Source: Edolisoma coerulescens (Eukaryota; Chordata; Aves; Passeriformes; Campephagidae). Taken from it: DNA of 64,000 nucleotides. The stretch spans positions 124,001-188,000 of the forward strand of contig VWZW01000843.1 of assembly GCA_013397115.1 (NCBI GenBank). Reading direction: 5' to 3'. The position numbers and the translations under genes were made by a program. Below, one piece after another: positions 1 through 14,122 of this stretch (the first letter of the stretch is position 1; the number at the start of each line of letters is the position of its first letter). The notes under the pieces are model-generated. The model had not been told where the DNA came from. It made no database searches and worked only from the letters and a program-made list of their open reading frames with translations.

Positions 1-3000
1 AGTATGTAGAGGACTATTTGTTTCCTATAACAGAAATATCAGATTGCTTCACTTCTTTTAGAGCTCCTTCTTGTAGGAAAACTGATTCATAAATCTAATG
101 ACAACTGAGATTTTGGCCTTACGACATCTGTCTGGCCTCAAATGGAACACCTAAAATGAGGACAAAAACATGGAAAACTTATTTGCAGAGTAGAGGGCAA
201 AGTATAAATAAACTTACAATTTATATTAGTGGTTTCTAAATGAAATTTTCTTAGTTCTAGAATTTCCTGCTTGCAGAAAAGATCACTGAAGTTTTCCTCT
301 GTGTTTAAAAACCAGACTGAGGTAGTGGGTCTTTTACCAACTTTGCAGTGTATTTTTCACTATTTCCATGGATTTAATGGACAATAACAGTAAAAATAGC
401 TATTTCCTGGGCATTTATTAATTTTGTTCCTGAAAAGTACATTTGGTATGAAGTACTGTCAAATTCCGTCCATGCTTTAAATGTTGCAGTGTAATGTGAC
501 TTTACAAAGCACAGCAAAAAAGGGAGAAAAGAAATTATAGCTCTTCTATAAATTTACCAGAAGGGTATCATTTAAAGATATCTAATTACACAAAAGGACA
601 TAAATCAGCAAAAATGAAGATACTAGAGCTATCCATGTCCTTTTGCATAAATATTTGAAAGGATAAGCATTTTGTCATCTTAGTGCTTTCTGACTATAGG
701 AGAATTGAGATACAGATTTGTAATTTGTCTTGATGAAAACCAATTTTTGATTTAATAGTGGATGTTATTACAGCATATTGTTCGGCTGTTTTTCCCCTCT
801 TGTTAGACTAAAGTTGACAAATTGCACTTTGACTACTCCAGTTCAATAAATGTGTCAGTGACCGCCGCCTTTTGTAGCGGAGCCTACTCAGAGGCTGGGA
901 TGTGAATGGAAGAAGCTGATGCTCATGTTCTGACCCTCTCAGCCCTTTGCCAGGACTTGTCTCACAGTCCTGCCTGTGCATCTTTACTTTGTGCCTGCCC
1001 CAGAATTGCATCTATAATGGATTTTCTATTAAAAAAGACCAGCTGCAAACACTTGCAATGGTTTTCAAGCATTCAGTCCTTATTTTTGCTGATCCCACGG
1101 GTAAGATACACACCTTTGATCAAGTATGTGGAAAGCATCCACACCAGATTTTCAGGTATTTTAGAAAACTTGATTTATCATTTAATTGAATGCTCAAGTG
1201 CAGAGTTAAATCCAGCACGTCCTTTTAGGAAGAAGCTTCCAGAAACCAGAGAGACACCCTGGCTCTTCAGCTCTACCCCACAAACCACCTTCTGTAACTT
1301 CATGCAGAGGGAAAACTGCTGTCCCCAGGAAAAGCACATTGTCCTCTCTTGGTACAGCCTGCTGCTCTACCTGGTCATGTTCTCACCCACAAAAACATCA
1401 GACCAACGTGTCCCAGCAAAGTGTCAGTGCTTTGCTTGGGTACAAGCCATTTTCTTTCACACAAAAGTTCTCGAGGAGGCTTCATCGAATAGCAAGATGC
1501 ATGTTATTTTTCAGGAAAAAAATACATCAGCATCTAACTTTCTTCTACATTTTAAATCAGAGTACATTTAAATTATAAGAGAGTCATACAAAATTTCTCT
1601 TTGGTACCTTCAGACTGACAAATACCTGGAAAGAGTGGTGGCCACACCAAAGTCATGAGTTGGAGAGGACACCTTAAGCAGAACACAGACAATAAACCTT
1701 ACCTACATGCTTAGCAAGTACAATGTATCATACAAAGAATCTCATCTGCACTGACCCTTAGTATTTAAACACAAAATGATAATAGCTGGTATTTTTATTT
1801 TGAAATAAAAAGCCTTGGTCTTTCTAGATCTTTAGAGTCAGTTGTGTTTCTTTCTGTGGCTTTATATCAGCAAAGAATTTGAACTAATGACTATCATGCA
1901 CATCTCCCAGTTTAGGCAATATCAGGACCTCTCTAATTTAGGCAATTTAAACTATCAACATCTATATTTTTTAATGACTTGTGCATCCCAACATTTCAGC
2001 CACTGGGAGTTGGGATCACAGCACAGCTAGGATTGTCTGCCAATCTTCTTAAGAGAACTAACCACACAGCAGGACATGCCTTAAAGCTTGTTTTAAAATT
2101 TTTAATAAGTTTTATTAAATAGGGAATTGGGGAATTAGAACACATTCATACATTTTTTACTTTCTCTATCAATAGGACAAAACCAGGCCAGCTACACAGA
2201 AGAAATAAAACATGAGTCAGTTGAAATATTAATTTAAAATAATATTCTGCACAGACATAGGTCTTCATGATGACAAAATATTCAAATGTTCTATTTGTCT
2301 GAGAACTTGCAATATTTGCTGAATAATTTGAACAATTAACTTTCCCATGAGGTATTACAAATTATTTCAACCATCCACCAGTCTTCTTGTTTGGCTGGTA
2401 ACTTCATTCATCTGGTATTGATTACTGCTATTGGAAGTTTAAATGGCAACAAGTCTAAGCAGAACCAACCTGTACCTTGTATAAAACTCACAACAATGAA
2501 AGAGCATTACTAGAATTGGGAAGCCTTCAGCACAGCCTCACAAACAGCTGGCAATTTTCTGAACATTTATAGCCATCAAACAATATCAGCAGCACTAGCC
2601 AAGCATGAGGAGGTTTGGGGTTTTTCCCAACAAGCATGTCCCGTTACTTAGCATGCCCTTGCACAGCGTTGCAGGCAGTGCCACAAGCCATCCCTGCGTG
2701 GTTCACCGAGCCATCAAACGTCATCACTGCTCATGACCTTGTTCATTCCAAGGAAATATCGACTGCACCTTTATGTGGGGAGAGGTCTGTGCAGATGCTA
2801 TCTGTCTACAAATGAAGCCACAGGCTAGAAGGTAACTTTGGTACTTTTTAAGGAAGAGTCAAATGGGAAAGATAATCACCATCCCTGTGGGCTTCATTTG
2901 ACCTTCATCTAATGTTTTTCCATGGGTGTATAACTGAGTGAGCCCAAATGTGGCCACACACCATAAATTATGAAAACATGCCTAGAAAAGATGCAGTGCA

Positions 3001-6000
3001 GAGGAGAATGATATGAACAAATCTGGATGACATATAACATACAAGTTAATGGTCATATTGTTCTTGGGTTTTACTGAAAATTACCAGGCAGCCTCTGGAA
3101 AATATGTGCTGTTGGGAATCTGTTCAGAGGTTTTATCAAAGCTTCTTTGCAGTTAGTGGCAAATTATTGTTCATTCCTCTGGAATTCCTTGAAATAAGAT
3201 CACCCTGATTTCAGCCCTTTGCTTTTCATAGCCTTGCAGTGTGCAGCTCTATAGGAAACGTGTTTTCATAACAAATGTAATAGCAAGTATTTGTGCAGCA
3301 AGCAGCAGTGATGAAGTGTTAGCGCAATTCAATAGCATTTTCACTGTCAAGGGACTTGACTTGCTGGCCTCAGTCTTTGCAGCTCCCAGTGAGGTGAGCG
3401 TGTGATCAGTTTATCTCAGTAACTACAGTGATAGGAGTGGCTAATCTCTCCATGCCGAGGCTGGTGGGTCACACCCCATCCGGCAGCTCACTCTGGCGTC
3501 GCAGAGGTAGGCTCGGCTGGATTTAGGTGCTGTTCAAATATGCTGCTTTTTTCTTGTTCAAGTACTTCGCAGCCCTGTGAGTTAATTATTAACATTTCTG
3601 GCCAGAGCGAAGGCACACATACGGGAGTTGCTTGCCTAAAGCTGGGGTGCTGGAGCTGACACGGTCCCTAGTTTAGGAAGCTGTCGTCATTGTCCTCCCA
3701 GTGCTTGCAAAGGTTCCACTGTTAACCTGACAGCTTCTGGGCTGCTTCTCCATCGTGCCTCAGAAAGGGGAAATATTTGACTCTCCAAGTCCAGTTTCTC
3801 CCACGTGGTCACCCTAAGTTCTGTGTGGGACTGGAAGTACAGGAATGGTCTGGTGCAGCCTGGCCAAGCTACAGAGGGTGAAGGTCCTCACTGGAGATGT
3901 GGTGCAGCCCAGCTGCAGTTCTGCTCAACCTTTAGTCCTTTCTTCCCACCACCATTGCTATCCAGGGAGGCAGGCAAAGGTGTGGAGGAAGGAAAGCAGA
4001 GAAACCAGGCCAACCTTTCTCCCTAAGGGAAGGTTTCCATGCCTGTGTCATCCATGGGTTGTGCCACTCTATTCTTTCTAAGGAGACACAGCAAAGTCAC
4101 TTCAGTGCAAGAGAAAATTGGAATTAAATATTCCTCTATTGAGGAGCTCCACAAAGTCTTGATGTAGCAACACCTACCTCGTCTACAAGCATGGTGGTGG
4201 TGGGCCGCAAGGGTATACTAATAGAAAAATAGATTATTATTAGCTACACCACTGAGAAAAAGCTGGCATTGAAAGTACTATTAATATCTGGGTTTTTTCT
4301 TTTTTTCAAAGCCATGAGGTATGAGGCAAAGAAAATTAACCATGAGGGAAATAGTTGGAGTGGTGTCACTACTTTCATGGTTATTCCTAGCAGGATAATT
4401 GCCAATAGCATGAACAATGGGAGAGCATTGTTAATTTAAACTGCAAAATATTTTCAAGCAATTTATGCGGCAAAAAAGCAGCCAGAGTGAAGACGTGCAA
4501 CAATTTTAAAGGCAAACATGCAGCTAACAGTTCTGTTAGAAACGTACTGTTTCTTTTTCTCAAATAACAAAAAATGTTACTACTTTGATTAATTAGGAAC
4601 CTTCAGAAATAAAAAATGCAGCATGAAAATCTTGATTAGCAATCATTGCTACCCAAAGTTAATGACTGCTAATGATTAATTAACAATTGTTCAAATGAGT
4701 TCCTGCAGCAGTTGGATGAAATTATATAGGAAATTACTGTGCCATGGTACACTAGACGAATGATTCCCCTAGTGTGTATTTATAGAAGTAAATTGCACAA
4801 AGCAAGCAGCAGAACAATTATCAAAACTAATCACTCCTGGAACTTAGGATGTTGTTTATCTTTTATCTGGGGCTGTGAAACAGTCAGATAATAACCATGA
4901 AAACCGTATCACCTGTGGCAAGACTTAGCATCTGGTGATGAATGCTCACCCAGACTGTCAGCATTACAACAACATATGTTTTTCAAGCCCCCTTGTAACC
5001 TTCTAGTTTTGAAGAAAAGTAAAAAAATTGTGGAGACTGTTTTCTTCAGGGATCAGGGTCAGGAACTGTAACAATGGCTTTGTTTCTCTTTAAGGGCTTT
5101 ATTCAGGAGAGAAATGCAGTCAGGCAACTTCATATACAGCTGTGTGACCACTGGTTTCAAGGAACACTACAGTTCTATTTGCACTCATCTTGCTGCAGAA
5201 TCAGTTCTTGGTCACTGATTTTACTGAGCTGTGCTTGCAACAAAGCAAGGCTGGAAACTCCTTTATATTACATTGAATAGAAAAGGAGGGGGGCTAAAGA
5301 GGAAAAATAATGCAATCATCAGAAAATTATTTGAAGCAGTAAAAAAACATTGATAAGCTAATGAAAAGGAGAGACAAACCTACAAAACTTGTCACATGAT
5401 TGTATTTTGTTTAATAGAGAATTTATTTTTAAGTGAATGCATGATTCACATGGAAAAATATGTCCTAAGCATTCATCATCTGTGGGAGAGTACTGTTACA
5501 ACATGCATAATGTGGTTTCAGAGAGAACAGTTTGGCTTTGTAATAACGATGTGGGTTTCAGTGGTAAGAAATGTCTATGTTACTTTAAAAACCTGTCAAA
5601 GCTCCAGAAATTAAACTTTCATTAATGGAAAAATGTACCAGCATTATTTCCAAGCTGTTGTTACAATTTAGTCTTGTCATAGAGAGAAATCTGCTGTTAG
5701 TTATCCATGCTACTGGATCATTTGATATCTCCTTGAACGGTACCATCCCATCCATTTTATAACACTACAGCGACACAGCTATGGTTAATCATCTTCCCTT
5801 TCACAATATAAGAGAGTTGTAACACTGCAATGGGGAAAAACCTCCACATCCCAAAACTTTCATCGCTCCTTCTGGACTATCAACTCCTTACCTACATCTG
5901 CTGTCCTACTTAGTTCTCCTTACTTCCTGCATTCATTTGTTCGGCATGGAAATCTACTGGCAAATAAGCTTCTTAGTCAGTTTTCCAAAAGCAAAAGCTG

Positions 6001-6740
6001 GTTTCATGGATGCAAAGGGAGGCCCAAGTTCATTGCCTCATCCAAAACCAGTTCTGTCAATGATTGCATTTGATGGGAACCCATGGACCAGTGTTTATTC
6101 ACCACACAGTACATGGGGAATATATGTGTGGTCCTGGGCATAATTCAACATACTCATGTGGTATAACCCCCCGCTGCCTTCAGCTGAGGTGACTTGCTGA
6201 AATGGGTACCAGAGACACACGTAGGATGCAGTTTCTGCATATCTCAGAATAGAATCCTGGTGAGCATTGAATTGAAAATAAATGTACAATTTTTTTTTTT
6301 TAATAGCCCTTTCTGAGGAAAAAAAAAATACTATTAAAGCATGACACTTACCACTTTGGTTGCTAATTCATTCAAAACATGCAAATGAAGTGATTTTCTA
6401 TAGCAGAAGTACACTTACTGCTTGTACAGCATAACCTGGGCCAATCTGAATTTCCATTCCTAACCATACTACTATCTGGAAACAGATAACTTCTCAATTC
6501 TTCCACTAAACCTAGTTACAAGGACTTAGAGAAATTGATGGATATATTTGAAACAAATAGGTGAGATGGGAAAGGGAAAAAAGAGAGAAGGAATCTGTTA
6601 CTGCAAAACAGCCATCACCAGATCCATGCATTTCAGGCTGCCAGAGCCCAGGACAGGAGAAAATAACTTGTTTAATTCATTAAGGAAAAAAGCAAAGATG
6701 AAGCATCATTTCTGCTCTTTGATCCTAACTTCCTGAGCAG
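1..6740. other. Intergenic DNA, far upstream of CSRP2
   Basis: I see no gene here. The longest open frame (906-1571, + strand, 221 codons) is not bounded by splice signals or a recognisable promoter, its translation resembles no family I know, and overlapping frames are open too, so I read it as chance. The part around 4440-4860 is AT-rich, free of recognised repeats and dense in TAAT/ATTA homeodomain-type motifs (see findings). By vertebrate synteny the next gene to the left should be E2F7 in the same orientation as CSRP2, but none of its exons is visible. Confidence 0.6.
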
Positions 6741-7326
6741 TGTGCTGGTTTTGGCTGGGGTAGACCTAATTTTCTTCATAGTGGCTGTATGGGACTGTGT
6801 TTTGGACTTGTGCTGAACACAGGGTTGATAATGTAGAGATGTTTTGGTTATCGTTGGGCAGGGTTTACACAGAGCCAAGGCCTTTTCTGCTTTTCATACT
6901 GCCACTCTGGTGAGGGGCTGGGGGTGCGTGGGAGGTTGGGAGGAGACACAGCCAGGACAGGTGACCCCAGCTGACCAAAGGGATATTCCAGACCATCTGA
7001 CATCATGCTCAGTTATATAACTTGGGGGGAATAAGGAGAAAGGGAAGGACATTTGGAGTGATGGTGTTTGTCTTCCCAAGTCACTGTTATACCTAATGGG
7101 GCTCTCCTGGAGATGGCTGAACACCTGCCTGCCCATGGGAAGTGACGAATTCATTCCTTGTTTTGCTTTGCTTGTGTGCACAGCTTCTGCTTTCCCTATT
7201 AAACTGTATTTATCTCAATCCATGGGTTTTCTGGGTTTTACCCTTCCAATTCTCTCCCTAATCCTGCTGGTGGGGGACTGAATGAGCGGTTGTGGGGGGC
7301 TTGGCTCCTGGATGGGGTAACTGCAA
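6741..7326 (+). mobile_element. Solo LTR, avian ERVL-type endogenous retrovirus
   Basis: About 585 bp starting TGTGCTGGTTTTGGCTGGGG. It contains a TATA-like TTATATAA near 7014, an ATTAAA near 7199 that could act as a poly(A) signal, and a G-rich 3' end. It aligns along most of its length, in the same orientation, with the second copy at 63092-63660: the block around GACCCCAGCTGACCAAAG, the ATGGCTGAAC...TGCC...GGGAAGT block and the CATGGGTTTTCT/CATGAGTTTTCT block are shared. No gag, pol or env coding sequence flanks it, so it is a solo LTR left by recombination. The family name is from memory of common bird LTRs. Ends are approximate and no target-site duplication was obvious. Confidence 0.8.
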
Positions 7327-10300
7327 TTAAAATGCCCGTATACCTCTCTTCTCATCTCAAAAATCTAACATGTTTCATTTCCTCCCATGAGATGTGATGC
7401 TAAGAAATCTTCAAGTAGGAGAATGCATCCACTGCCAAGTACTGTAGAATGGTGACTGTATTTCTTCAACACTACTTTCCTGTTAAAAATATTAGGAATG
7501 CACACTTGCAGTTTTGCACCGCTTTTGACCCAGGCTGTAGCTTTGTTCAATAAAGTTCACTGACCACACCATAAAATATCTATCTAGCCAAAAAGGCAAC
7601 CCATTGAATGTGTATCTTTAGTAAGTAATAGCCAGGAAAAAAATATGAAACTGAAAACTCCAGAGCACTAGAAGCCATGCTAAAGGAGAAAAATGAACCT
7701 TTTAGTAATGTTTATATTAGTGACTTGTGTCAGCGATCCTGATGCAGACTGAAGTAAAATCTCAGCGGCCAACTGTAATGCATTCTGTATAGAATTTGGA
7801 AAGATCAATATTTTGACACCTTTCTTTTGGCTAAACTCAAATTAAGACCCAAATCCTATGCCTTACAAAATGTTCCCACACCCTATGGAGTGCTCCCATT
7901 TGCTCCTGCTCCCAGTAATTCAAAGCCCCCTTTATGGCAGATGTTTGTGCAGATCCGTTTAAAATAAAAGAAGCATGGGTTTCAGTTTCCTCTTGGGTAT
8001 CATTCTAGGCCTGGGGAAATTCAAGTCAGGTAGAAAACTTTTCTTCTGCTGACAGGCAAAATCCCAGTTCCACAAAATGAAGCTGCACACAAGTCCCCAA
8101 ACATGGGACAGCTGCACCAGATCTGGCAAGTAACCAGAATGCACAAACTGAGCACTGTCTCTAATGATGAAGTTCAAGGAAATGGCCTTAATTGGTCCCT
8201 TTGAAAATGCCAAAGAATTGAGCAAAGCTGATGAGCCAACGATGACCATGGGAACAAGCCACTACAGCCACTCAGACAAAAACAAGCAAAGTGATGAGTT
8301 GGCCAAAACACTGAATCAAAAAGCAGCTGAGTCTTCTTGTACCCGCAATGCTCTTCTGTGTTAAAATTCATTCTAGGTATATGCCAAGAGACCTGCCTTC
8401 CTGCCCAACCCCTCACCCTCCTTTTGCCCTTCAAATTGTTTTTTAAAGCATATTCTTTACTTGTAGAGTTTTACAGTCCCCTCCCTCACTGTAAGATATC
8501 AAATACCGATGCTCTTACTCTGTATATACCTCACCTCATACAGACAAACTCTCTGATGATAACAGCCTGATGGAGCAAATAGTAGCATGAGGACTTCAGT
8601 GTCTGGCCAGCAATAGCACACTTGTACCTTTCAAGCCCTCATCAATGCTGCTCACCAGCCTGCCCCCATCAGCTAAGTGCTGCTCTCTTTGGGTGACCTC
8701 CCTTCTTGGCATCCAGCACTCCCTGTCCTGTCACTTCACATGAGTTACAAAAAACCAGTTGACATCTCTGAGATTTCAAAGCCTTGATTCCAGATATAGG
8801 GGGTTATATACAAGGATGTTGGGGTGTGTCCTTCCTCTCAGGCCCCCCAAAAGGTGGGGGTATGGCCAGAAGCCCAGGTGTCAGGAAAACAGGAATGTTG
8901 GGGGTACTGCGTATACTTGTGACACAGCACTGTCCACATCAGCTCCTTCAGCTGAGTTTCAGAAGATCCAGATGCCTAAGCCTCAAGTAACCACTGAAAG
9001 ACTAAAAAGTACAGCCCTACATTTTAAGCAACACTGCAAGCTGACATTTAGCCATCTAAATTGTGCAGACTGGGCCCATGTTGGGCAAAAATTAACCAAG
9101 TGTTGAATCATATTTTCATCCCTCTAAAATCATTTAAACTTTTGTTATCAGAGGACATGCAGCACAGGGCATCAGTGACACCCACCTGCTGCTTTCCTGA
9201 CGGCTGGAGTGAGATCTGCATGCTGCTGGAGTGAAATTTTCAACTAAAAGCTGTCAAACCATCACAAATATTTCCAATATCTGGTCTCTGTGTTCAGGCT
9301 TTTCAAACACATGCTAATGCAAGCCAGAATTGTACCCATCAAGGCTTTCTTGGGACATAAGGTAGATTTGTAAGGGTTTACATTTGCTGAATTGGGCCTT
9401 TTACAGTGTAACTCGGAACTCGTGATGAATGAGGAGCCATATCCTGGAAAACGGTATTCCTGGAGACATTTTCACTGATTGGCATTTTAATAAGTGCCCT
9501 GAGAAAATATGGAAGTGCTTCAGTTCAAAAGGCTGAGGAGTGAAAGATCTTTTACGAGCCTCAAATGAAAAAATGTTTTAAGTGTACCTCCCTGCTGAAA
9601 TCTCTAGAAAACATGCTGTGGCAGGAGAGTACAGAAAGACAGCACAGTGCCATTTCTGTGCTATTCATCCAAAGGGGCGGTCATGTCTTCTACCCAGAAT
9701 CAAAGCCTGAAACCCTCACTCAGCTCCAAGACCTGAGCCAAGGTGTGGCAACACCAGCCCCTTCATCCCACCGACTACAATGCCTGAGCAGGGACAGTGA
9801 AATCAGGTCCTGTGGGTCACAGCTCTGTTCTGAAAAGCAACTATGGGGAGCCTACTTAAGATTCACTCAAGCTGATGGCACTTAAGTATGTCCTTAAGTG
9901 GGCATTTTATCAGGGAGCTTACTTACTTCATCCCCGATCAAACCAAAGGCATTGTTGGGAAGTTCTGCAATAAAAATAGCTTAAGTACAGAGCCTGAATC
10001 CAGCGAACTGCTCGGGACTGTAAATCAGTGGAGTCCACTGACCTCCGGAGCTTCTCAAGAGTCTGTCTCAGCTGTGTAACAGGATGAAAGCCTCTGCTGG
10101 GATCAAGCCCACAGACCTGGGAGCAGTACAGATGCTCAGACCCCTGCAGATGCTCTTAGAGGGCGGAGTCCCTGAGTGATGAGCTAAAGCAGCCCTGGGC
10201 ATGAGGAGGAGCAGGGTGGATAAGCCCCATTTCCAACAGCAGGGGCCCCTTCTGCACCCACAAGTGACAGTCCCACTCGCACAGGGCAGCTTGGAGCCTG

Positions 10301-13300
10301 GCAAGGGGGCTGCTGGCATCCTTTCTGCCTGGAAAGAGAACTTAATACGGGTTTCCCAGACTCTTGTTAACTGCTCTAATTGCGGGGTTGTCGCACACAA
10401 TAGCACCACAAGCTGCCTTCAGGGAAGCTGGCAGTGGTATTTCTGTGAGAACAATCCTGCCTGTGTGCTAAGCACGGCAATCGCTGCGGGGAAGGAACAT
10501 TTTGCTTAGGATCCCAGCTGGTCTCAGGTATCCTCCACATCCCGAGGTAATATTTGTGCCAGAGCTGGGGCAGCTCTGGGTCTGTGTAAACATGCAGGTC
10601 CAGCCATCTTAAAATCAGGAGCTGAGGAAGTTTTGCCATCAGGTAAAAATCCCCACACTTTGACTGTGCAAGTCCTCTACCGGATTTGACTCCAAGCTGT
10701 ACACAATGAGGTAACACTTATACATGGAAAAAACCCATGATTCAACTTCTCCAGGTGCTATTGTATAATATGAAAATCATATCTGATATCTAGTGAATGT
10801 CAGCAACAATGACAGCTGCTGGTTTTAGACAAATGCCGGAGTGCTGACACTGCAACCTACAAGCACAGTACTGTACAGTATCTGCTCGTGGGCCCCTCCC
10901 ACCCACCTGAAACTGAGCCTTCTGGGAACACATCCAAGAAAGAGTACACCTAATACTCAGGCCTCTTGTCTCCTTTGACAAAACCCCATAGACCGGAGTA
11001 GATTTAAGAGGAACAGAAAACCTTAGCAAAACAAAGAAAACCATTTTTAAGAGCTCCACTGAGTGCCAGAAGGCTAAACAAAGACTTTATCTACTCCCAA
11101 AATAACAAATTGGTCTAGTGCCATGAGTAGTCTAGCAGTTCTAGAAAGCGTATCACTTAATGCCAACAATAACAGACACCTTCGGTCAAATATGACCCCT
11201 TTAGAGAAATTTACCATATATGACTAATTCAGACAGACAGTAGTAAACCAAAAGTCTGTTCCTCATCTGCGCATGAAATTATTTATAGCACAGTGAAATT
11301 CAAACATTAGAGTATATTGCGTGATATATTAGTGGTATATTGCACACTAATTTTATTTCACATATATTTATTTTTTTCTAACATTTCTTCCCTGAAGTAC
11401 AGTTGAACTAGGGAAAAAAGACTCAAACTATAAAATACTGTATAAATTCAACTGCAAACTTGCTACTAAGACAAACTAAAGTAACACTGAAACTTCACAT
11501 GAGTTATTTGAAAAGGTCAGGGCAATAAATGTGAGATGATGTAAACCATGTTGTCCTCCCAGTCCACAGGAACATAATATCTTTGTATATAGGTATTTAT
11601 ACATGTGCACATGTGTCTGTGCACTTGTGTGTATTCCATACCAACTTGAGGGCTGCTCTCAGGCAAGGAGGAGTAAAATAAGTTAGATGAAGGCTTTGGG
11701 CTGAAGGTGGCAAAAAAAGACTGCCAGGCAAAGGGGAAAATAAAGGATTAGGCAAAATGGTATGTCCTGCATTTTCCAGACAGCGAGAGCAGGAAGAGCA
11801 AAAAGGCAATGAAAGCAAAATGAGTATCAGGAAATGCTTGTATAAGTTAGTGAATACACATTACTAAGATGATTAGCATGGAAAACACAAGGATTACATT
11901 CACACAGATTTGAATATCATACAAAGTTATGTAGCTAAAATGAACAACTCCAAGAATCACTGACTTTCCTTATTTAAGAAGGACCTTGTCTGGTTGTACA
12001 AGTCTGAGGCAACAAGAGCAGTGTCCTGATGGCAGGCAAGCTGTCAATGGTCTCCACTTGCATGACCAGGCAACCCATTGTTTCCTCATTTATACAAATT
12101 CATTTCAAACAAGGCCCCAGTGATGTGCTGACCCCCACAAACATCCACAGGCAAGTGCAGGGTCTCCATCCTCAGCAGTGAAAGCCTCGCTGAGCTGGCA
12201 CAGGCTTGAGCACATACAATCAGATCCCAGCACAATGAACAAAACATGGGAAAACAGGCTAAAAAATGTCTGGCTGAGTGCCATGCCAGCCTTGTACTTA
12301 TTGCTGGGCTGTGAAACAGTGGGCTGGAAGCAAGGAAAGAAACTGATAGAAATCTCCAACACCTTCAAACCTCCAAGGTGTCCAGGTTCCCTACAGTAAA
12401 TAGGATTTGGTGTCTAATCTGCATGACCAAAAACTGCTTTAGTATCTAACCAGCCTGCCCGCCATCTCTCCAAACAAGACCCGTACTCCTGAAGCACACC
12501 TCAAGCTCTTAGGGAATATTTTCCTGACATACCAAATGGGTAAGAGCAACACAGGTGGGGTGAGAGAGGAGGCAGTACGTGCATGAGAGGTCTTTTGCTG
12601 TGTGCGCTAAATTTGGGAAGTCCTCTGCTCAAACAAAACAGCTGATGGAAACTACCAGCATTGGGTACCCCAAAATATCAGCAATAATCTCTCCAATGGT
12701 TAAATGCTCATCTCTCAGCTGATTTCCATACTGGTTTTGCCACCACACTCCAAATGCACCACAGGCAATGGAATTGCTCCATTCCCTTCTCTGCTTTTTA
12801 AAGACCATCGAAGGTATCTCAAAACAGTAAAAATTGTGCTAACCTGCAAAGCAGTTTTATTTTACCTTATATCTTTTGCAAAAATAAAAATCCTCTTCTG
12901 TTTGGCATAAAATGGCTGCTTTTTAGGAGAGCTAATTACTTTCGATTTCTGTTAACCTTCTTGCAGGGAACATAATGCCTAATTGAAAACAGTATCTGGT
13001 TGCCTGACAACAATTACATGTAAACAAATCAAAACATATTTTAGCTGTGAATTTCAGGCCCACGTAATTACTCTTCGAACATTAAAAGCCAGGTTTGGAA
13101 GAACGCATACAATGCCAAGGGGCATTTACGAGGCCTGATTCACACTAAATAATCATGGGCTGGAAACAAAAGTCCTTTATTTCTCTTGTAAAGCAAACAC
13201 AACGGTTAGATTTTGGAGTGAAAAATTAATAAGCTTTTAAGGCTGCAATACCTGCTGAAATTTTTCAGTGTTTGTTGCACTTTTGCTCCACAGCTGTTTC

Positions 13301-13677
13301 TGCAAGGTTCGGCCTGAGTTGTGCTGAAAATTTGCTGTTGGGCAAACAGAAGTTTTGGCTCTCTGCAGGAACAAGATTGAAACCACTTATAGTGTAGGAG
13401 AGACAGACAGCAGGCTGCTTGCTAAATGACCAGCTCCATAACAGTATTGCCGAACATTTCATCTTCAGACTAGTATGTTGACCTTTAATTAGTGACCTTT
13501 ACTTATAGTTGCAACCAGCTGTGATAGGGATACGGCTCTCTAAAACTTACTGCCCCTGCTCAGTGATCACAATGTTAGCTGCCATCCTCACTTGACAGGG
13601 GTAAGATGGCCAAGGAAAAGGAGTGAAAAACCATCCAAAACTTACTGAAATCCATGGGCCTCTTTTAGCTACCATGG
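7327..13677. other. Intergenic DNA without recognisable genes
   Basis: Only short open frames on both strands, none with a known domain or splice structure. Base composition is ordinary for bird intergenic DNA, with an AT-rich patch near 11280-11400. The block about 12900-13260 has several TAATTA-type motifs and no visible repeats, and is a candidate conserved regulatory element (see findings). Confidence 0.55.
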
Positions 13678-13745
13678 CTGGGGGGTTGGAACTAGGCAAA
13701 CTTTTAAGTTCCTTCCCACTCCAAATCATTCTGTGATCGTGTGAT
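13678..13745 (+). mobile_element. CR1 LINE 3' end fragment
   Basis: A short plus-strand CR1 tail. The sequence runs from a diagnostic GGGGGTTGGAACTAGGC block through TTCCTTCCCACTCCAAATCATTCTG to the terminal TGTGATCGTGTGA. This is the usual 3' end of chicken-repeat-1 elements (GGTTGGACTAGA...CCTTCCAACC...ATTCTGTGA). The left edge is uncertain; diverged CR1 sequence may extend further left. Confidence 0.75.
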
Positions 13746-14122
13746 TTGTGGGTTCTTTATTTGGCCTCAGCCTTGGCCAGACAAGGGGATCACCTACTCT
13801 TAGGAGGATTTTGCAGCCCAGCAACACCCAGCAGCCAGAGCCGCTCTAGCACGGTGTACATCAGCCCCTGGGAGACAGAAATGCCAAAAACCTTGTGCTG
13901 TTCCTCCCACTCGGAACCATGTCACCGAGGCTGTTACGTGCACACAAAGCATGGTATTAAACTGCAGGGTACAATATGATAACTTACTGGTTTTCAATTG
14001 AGAGCAGAGATTTTTAGGTGATTTACATTGAACTGATGGGTCTGTACTTGTGCTGAGCAAATGATAGAGAATAAATAATAATGTGTATAGATTAGGGTCA
14101 AAAAAATCCAGAGACATCACTA

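Noticed and set aside
906..1571. 221-codon open frame on the + strand, the longest uninterrupted non-exonic frame in the left intergenic region
   Set aside because: No recognisable domain, no splice sites or promoter, other frames over the same DNA also open, amino-acid composition like translated non-coding DNA. Testable by blastp and RNA-seq; I expect no hits.
6894..7281. Open frames on both strands around 6894-7281
   Set aside because: They are within the solo LTR and have no viral protein similarity.
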